From NCBI RefSeq assembly GCF_042408815.1, contig NZ_JBHOQR010000033.1, forward strand, positions 1-9,773: a stretch of 9,773 nucleotides of DNA, in the 5' to 3' direction. This document shows, piece by piece, positions 6,546-9,773 of the stretch. The first letter of the stretch is position 1, and every line of letters starts with the position of its first letter. The notes below the pieces were generated by a model. That model had not been told where the DNA came from. It searched no databases and saw only the letters and a program-made list of their open reading frames with translations. The position numbers were made by a program, and so were the translations under genes. Source of the DNA: Thermoflexus sp042408815 (GTDB taxonomy: Bacteria; Chloroflexota; Anaerolineae; Thermoflexales; Thermoflexaceae).

Positions 6546-7589
6546 TCATGGGATGATCACAGCGCGGCCGATGTAGCGGCGGTTCTTGAAATCGTCAATG
6601 GCCTGGTTGATCTGATCCAGCCGATACTGCCGGCTGTGAACCTTCACCAGACCCCGGGCATTGAGATCCATCAATTCCACCAGCTCCATATAGTTCCCGA
6701 CCAGGCTCCCAGCGATCGTGATCTCATTGAAAATCATCTGCACCGTGGGGACCTCGAGCTTCCCTCCGTAACCGATGATGAAATGGGTTCCTCCCCTGCG
6801 AAGCATCTGCCAGCCTTGCTGCTCCACCCCCGCCTCTCCAACGAAATCCAGAACCACATGAGCACCCCCCTTTGTCCGCTCGCGGACCTCCGCCACGAGG
6901 TCCGGGCCGCCAGGGAGGACTTCATCCGCCCCAAGCTCCTGGGCCAGGCGACGGGCGGACGCAGTGATGTCTACAGCGATAATGCGGGCGCTGGAAAGGG
7001 CGCGGAGAGCCTGGAGGGCAATGTGGCCCAAGCCGCCGATCCCGATGATCACACAGAAGGTTCCCGGAGGGAGCAATTTCGCCGCCCGCTTGGCGGCCCG
7101 ATAGGCAGTGAGGCCCGCATCGGCCAGTGGGGCCACATCGGCAGGGGCCACACCATCGGGAAGTTTAACCAGGGCCCGCTCGTTCGTCACCAGATATTCG
7201 GCGAACCCTCCGTTAGCATTCAGGCCAGGGAAGACACCCCGCTCGCAATACATATCCTCCCCCTGACGGCACGCCAGACACACCCCGCAGGTTCGAAGAG
7301 GATGACAAATCACGGCATCCCCCGGCTTCACCGAGGTCACCGCGCTCCCCACCTCCTCCACCCAGCCGGCGTTCTCATGGCCAGGAATGTAAGGAAGCAA
7401 CTTCCCGTCCGGATCTAGGATATTCCGCCACACGCCCTCAATAATGTGCAAATCAGTGCGGCAGAGGCCAGCCGCCCCAATGCGCACAATGACCTCGTCC
7501 GGGGCAGTGATCTTCGGCTCCGGAACCTCCTCAATTTGCAGCTGGACATTCAGATGCGGGTCATACTGATAGAGGCGGGCCGCTTTCAT
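6546..7589 (-). CDS. Zinc-dependent NAD(P) alcohol dehydrogenase, type found in propane monooxygenase gene clusters
   Basis: 347 residues, medium-chain dehydrogenase family. The catalytic zinc ligands are Cys43 (GLCRTDLH), His71 (GHENAGWVEEVG) and probably Asp157 (PLADAGLTAYRA), the Cys-His-Asp set also known in Rhodococcus ruber ADH-A. The structural zinc site is Cys101, Cys104, Cys107 and Cys115 (CGVCLACRQGEDMYC). The Rossmann motif GIGGLGH sits at 183-189 and Asp207 ends strand beta-2, which favours NAD over NADP. It should interconvert primary or secondary alcohols with aldehydes or ketones in the cytoplasm. From memory the sequence closely resembles the dehydrogenase that accompanies actinobacterial prm/mim propane monooxygenase genes. 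GGAGG lies 6 bases before the start. The gene follows the amidohydrolase after a 122-base gap that holds a strong hairpin, and lies 13 bases before coxM. Confidence 0.93.
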   Translation of the reverse strand: MKAARLYQYDPHLNVQLQIEEVPEPKITAPDEVIVRIGAAGLCRTDLHIIEGVWRNILDPDGKLLPYIPGHENAGWVEEVGSAVTSVKPGDAVICHPLRTCGVCLACRQGEDMYCERGVFPGLNANGGFAEYLVTNERALVKLPDGVAPADVAPLADAGLTAYRAAKRAAKLLPPGTFCVIIGIGGLGHIALQALRALSSARIIAVDITASARRLAQELGADEVLPGGPDLVAEVRERTKGGAHVVLDFVGEAGVEQQGWQMLRRGGTHFIIGYGGKLEVPTVQMIFNEITIAGSLVGNYMELVELMDLNARGLVKVHSRQYRLDQINQAIDDFKNRRYIGRAVIIP

Positions 7590-7651
7590 GGCTGACCTCC
7601 AGAGGAGAGGATAAACTTAAACATAGGCAAAGACTTGGCCACTGCATACGC

Positions 7652-7694
7652 CTGGAGGCGGAAAGACCGTTTTCGGCGGCCTTTCCACCTCCAG
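7652..7694 (-). promoter_or_regulatory. Long intercistronic hairpin between amidohydrolase and alcohol dehydrogenase genes
   Basis: CTGGAGG (7652-7658) pairs with CCTCCAG (7688-7694), and GGAAAG (7660-7665) pairs with CTTTCC (7681-7686), with a single c/a mismatch between the two blocks. CCG/CGG around TTTT can add further pairs at the tip. This 13-base-pair stem lies in the 122-base gap inside the operon. No run of T follows on either strand, so it is not a standard intrinsic terminator. It may act as an mRNA-stabilising or processing hairpin, or as a partial terminator that sets the level of adh-coxMSL relative to the first two genes. Confidence 0.5.
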
Positions 7695-7711
7695 AGCCTA
7701 TTGCACAATTC

Positions 7712-8743
7712 TCATGTGGCCTTCGCGGCCAGCCGCTGGCCAATTGGATCGCGCTGGAGCTTCTCCCGCTGGGCAGCGATGTCGATCCCGTAGAGCCGCG
7801 CTGCGTTCTCCCCCAGGATCTTGCGTTTGGTCTCCAGTGTCAGATCAACGCCGTATTCCTCCTTGATGTCCGGCGGCAGCTCGAAGGAGATGAACCGCTC
7901 AATGATCCAGCGCGGCGACCAGAGGGCATAATCGCTGCCGAAGAGGATGCGATCGGGTCCCAGCCAGTAGAGGAGATTAGCCATGATCTCCGCGAAATAC
8001 CGCGGTCGGGAGTGGATAAAGGCGATGGCCACCGCCAGGCCAGCGTAGACGTTCTTGTCCTGCGTCGCGATCCAGCAGAAGTCATCAAGGCGCGGCAGGC
8101 CACAATGCTCCACAATGAAATTCAAATCGGGGAAGTCAGAGGCCGCTTGATCCACATCATGCACATCGAAGGCGTCCTTATTCAGCGGATAGATCGTAGG
8201 GCCTTTATGGACATGGATATTGCGGATCCCCAGCTCGCGGCAGAGCTCCAGATAACGGTAAGCCATGGGATCCGTCAGTCGCCATCCACGGGACTCCCCC
8301 CGCCACTCCGCTGTATAGAGCTTCAGGCCCTGAATGGGATATTCCTCCACCATCCGCCGGAATTCATCCAGGCCCTTCTCTCCCCAGCGGGGGTCAAAGG
8401 TGCCGCAAAGGATGAAGCGATCCGGATACTTCTGCTTCAAGACATTGTTCTGGATATGGGTATTGAATCCGTTCTTGAAGAACTCGGTAAGATAGGTGGA
8501 GTTGAAGATCCCCATATCCACATAGCCTTCAAGAAAGAGATCCCGGATCAAAGTTTCCTCGTCGTATTTGCAATATTTATCGAAGGGCCAGACATAATCC
8601 GCAGGGCTGAGAGACTTGTGATAATCGTAAAAGCAAAGCATCCAGCCTTCCCCATATTTGTTCCGCCAGTTCTCTGGGCTTCCATCCCAGAAATGGATGT
8701 GGCCATCGATCACGAAAATCTCCTGTCCATCGACCTGGATCAT
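7712..8743 (-). CDS. Metal-dependent amidohydrolase (amidohydrolase 2 family), type associated with soluble diiron monooxygenases
   Basis: 343 residues, a single TIM-barrel amidohydrolase domain (PF04909). Metal-site candidates are visible in order: His15 and His17 (DGHIHFWD), His177 and His179 (NIHVHKGPTIYP), His213 (VEHCGLPR) and Asp271 (LFGSDYALW). The segments KLYTAEW, NIHVHKGPTI and EHCGLPRLDDFC closely match, from memory, the amidohydrolase encoded directly after the propane monooxygenase genes in actinobacteria. Its reaction there is not established; family members hydrolyse or decarboxylate cyclic or acyl compounds, and a role in metal-centre assembly is only a suggestion. The ATG overlaps the stop of the preceding DUF59 gene (ATGA), with AAAGGAGG 5 bases upstream, so the two are translationally coupled. 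There is no signal peptide. The last 20 or so residues are basic and probably disordered. Confidence 0.9.
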   Translation of the reverse strand: MIQVDGQEIFVIDGHIHFWDGSPENWRNKYGEGWMLCFYDYHKSLSPADYVWPFDKYCKYDEETLIRDLFLEGYVDMGIFNSTYLTEFFKNGFNTHIQNNVLKQKYPDRFILCGTFDPRWGEKGLDEFRRMVEEYPIQGLKLYTAEWRGESRGWRLTDPMAYRYLELCRELGIRNIHVHKGPTIYPLNKDAFDVHDVDQAASDFPDLNFIVEHCGLPRLDDFCWIATQDKNVYAGLAVAIAFIHSRPRYFAEIMANLLYWLGPDRILFGSDYALWSPRWIIERFISFELPPDIKEEYGVDLTLETKRKILGENAARLYGIDIAAQREKLQRDPIGQRLAAKAT

Positions 8744-9516
8744 GGGGCACCTCCTTTCCGACTGGCCAGTAGAGCCTGGCAGAGAAAAGCATTGGATTTG
8801 AAATTCAGGAGAGCAGCTCGACTTCGACGGAAATAGTTATGGAAGGATTCGAGAGGGATAGGATGGCCATCAGCATCCAGCATGAGGGGAGCATCGGAGC
8901 GCATATCGAGGCCCAATTCCCGCCGCCGCTCCAGATAACGCCGAATCGCTTCCCCGGGCTCAATCGGCACCCACACGCCATCGGCTCGGCGGACATGCCA
9001 CGTTCCGCCGGATTCAGATAAATCAGCAAGGCGCAAGGCACAGATCTCTGGCGGTGAGAAACCAGCAGCGCGGAGAGCGTTCAGGAGCGCGAACTGACGG
9101 CCCAGATAACTTTTGCGCCGGAAGAACGCACGGAGCTCATCCAGGGATCCCGCAACCTCTCCGGGGAAAGCTTCTTGAAAGGAGCGCCTATTCTGGACAG
9201 CAGACTCGATGGCTTCTGAGGCAAAGTGATCCAGCAATCGGATTCGAACGGCCTGAATGCCTTCAACCTGGAGAAGAGCACGCTGGATATCTTCCACCAT
9301 CATGAACACGAAGTTGGGGGCACACCAGAAAGTGGGTAAACGAAGGGTCACCCACACACAGGAGTTTTCTACCGTCACTGCCTCAACGAACCCAAGCTGG
9401 ACAATAGATTGATCTAGCTCCGGGTCCAGAACCCCGTCCAGAGCCTGCCAGAGCTCCATCGCTACCGAGTGCTCTCGCGCCCTGGCGTCGGCATCCATCT
9501 CTCCGAAACTCGCCAT
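8740..9516 (-). CDS. DUF59/MIP18-type iron-sulfur assembly-like protein with an extra C-terminal domain
   Basis: 258 residues from ATG 9516. Residues about 18-95 are a DUF59/MIP18 (SufT-like) domain: ELWQALDGVLDPELDQSI, with the DPE motif at 31-33 and a conserved-position Cys65 in LPTFWCAPNF. Such domains take part in iron-sulfur or other metal-cluster assembly. The remaining 160 residues are not standard for DUF59. From about 137 to 235 the pattern of helix-ALRLADL-beta hairpin-PL-type strand-RRYLERRRELG resembles the start of a tyrosine recombinase core, but the first catalytic Arg position (GLR in integrases) reads GFS and no Tyr box follows, so it should be inactive as a recombinase. I chose 9516 rather than ATG 9537 because GGGAGG lies 5 bases before 9516 and the predicted transcript starts near 9534. 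The same two-part protein occurs, from memory, next to propane monooxygenase genes. It is the first gene of the operon. Confidence 0.85.
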   Translation of the reverse strand: MASFGEMDADARAREHSVAMELWQALDGVLDPELDQSIVQLGFVEAVTVENSCVWVTLRLPTFWCAPNFVFMMVEDIQRALLQVEGIQAVRIRLLDHFASEAIESAVQNRRSFQEAFPGEVAGSLDELRAFFRRKSYLGRQFALLNALRAAGFSPPEICALRLADLSESGGTWHVRRADGVWVPIEPGEAIRRYLERRRELGLDMRSDAPLMLDADGHPIPLESFHNYFRRSRAALLNFKSNAFLCQALLASRKGGAP

Positions 9517-9537
9517 CTGTCCCTCCCTTCCTACCAT

Positions 9538-9568
9538 ATTATATTAGGTATTAAGCAAAACTTGTCAA
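9538..9568 (-). promoter_or_regulatory. Sigma70-like promoter of the DUF59-amidohydrolase-adh-coxMSL-xdhC operon
   Basis: On the minus strand a perfect -35 TTGACA (9568-9563) is followed by an A+T-rich stretch with two overlapping -10 candidates. These are TAATAT (9546-9541, 16-base spacer) and TATAAT (9543-9538, 19-base spacer). The 16-base version predicts a start near 9534 and a leader of about 18 bases containing the ribosome site. This A+T island stands out from the surrounding 60% G+C. No other convincing promoter is seen in the gene run downstream. Confidence 0.7.
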
Positions 9569-9570
9569 GT
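9560..9570. promoter_or_regulatory. Palindrome over the -35 element, possible operator
   Basis: ACTTGTCAAGT is a perfect inverted repeat (ACTTG/CAAGT around a central T) that covers the whole -35 hexamer. A repressor bound there would block RNA polymerase. The -35 hexamer itself contributes half of the symmetry, so chance is a real alternative. Confidence 0.3.
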
Positions 9571-9668
9571 GTGGGGATGCCCCTCTAGGGCTTTTCAAAG
9601 TTCTAATGTCGGGAGCAGGCGACGTAGAATAGAGGGAGCGCCTACCAGTGGAGCGAGGAGGTGGGAGG

Positions 9669-9773
9669 ATGAAGACGATACTGGATGCGCTGCGTCGAGG
9701 GCCCGATCCCCGTTCCCGGCGGGGGCGTGTGTATCCCTTACAATGGGATATTGGCGGTGTTACTGTTAGCGGC
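9669..9773 (+). mobile_element. 5' end of a transposase-like ORF (DDE_Tnp_1-associated/ISAs1-like N-terminus), apparently frameshifted, partial
   Basis: ATG 9669 has AGGAGG at 9656-9661, seven bases upstream. The frame encodes KTILDALRRGPDPRSRRGRVYPL, which resembles the N-terminal domain associated with ISAs1-type DDE transposases: a DPRxxxGRxYPL motif followed by a hydrophobic helix. After YPL this frame becomes QWDIGGVTVSG. The adjacent frame gives GILAVLLLAA, the expected hydrophobic helix, so a single extra base near 9736-9745 probably breaks the gene. The window ends 30 bases later, so neither the rest of the element nor its terminal repeats can be checked. The 5' end lies 100 bases from the divergent cox operon promoter. 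Confidence 0.5.

Noticed and set aside
9517..9537. Earlier ATG (9537) for the DUF59 gene
   Set aside because: It falls at or upstream of the predicted transcription start and has no ribosome site, while ATG 9516 has GGGAGG at proper spacing.
1..9773. tRNA, rRNA, CRISPR array or molybdenum-cofactor riboswitch
   Set aside because: No cloverleaf, spaced direct repeats or structured long leader was seen; the operon leader is only about 18 bases.

Overview
The window is about 60% G+C, gene-dense, and has strong Shine-Dalgarno sites. No phylogenetic marker gene is present. The combination of a form I CO dehydrogenase, accessory genes of the kind found beside actinobacterial propane monooxygenases, and an XdhC-YHS fusion suggests a thermophilic Chloroflexota-like or actinobacteria-related bacterium. 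That assignment is inference.

Layout: Positions 1-145 (+) are the last 48 codons of a dihydrolipoamide acyltransferase (E2), the end of a 2-oxoacid dehydrogenase operon. Positions 244-872 (+) hold a broken Rieske [2Fe-2S] gene. It has a good ribosome site, an in-frame TAG at 295-297, and a stop just after the second cluster motif. A second short ORF (489-872) follows and looks like the C-terminal domain of the same family. Positions 982-1401 (-) are the wreck of a mocA gene for molybdopterin cytidylyltransferase. Its pieces lie in different frames and it has internal stops and an internal deletion.

Positions 1460-9516 (-) form a run of seven intact genes that reads right to left from a sigma70-like promoter at 9538-9568. 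The order is: a DUF59/MIP18-type protein with an unusual C-terminal domain, a metal-dependent amidohydrolase, a zinc alcohol dehydrogenase, coxM (FAD), coxS (2x[2Fe-2S]), coxL (Mo/Cu) and an XdhC/CoxF-type maturation factor fused to a YHS domain. The broken mocA would have been last. Positions 9669-9773 (+) carry the start of a transposase-like ORF that appears to shift frame near the window edge.

How the genes work together: CoxL has SYRCSFR, the copper-ligand active-site loop of form I aerobic CO dehydrogenase, with Ser where Ala is usual. The gene order M-S-L is also that of form I. The enzyme should oxidise CO to CO2 and pass electrons through CoxS and CoxM to the respiratory chain. XdhC-YHS probably helps sulfurate and insert the molybdenum cofactor, and MocA would have made the cytosine dinucleotide form of it. 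The three promoter-proximal genes match the set that accompanies soluble diiron (propane-type) monooxygenases, but no monooxygenase is present here. That mixture, and the decay of mocA beside an intact coxMSL, are the most interesting points.
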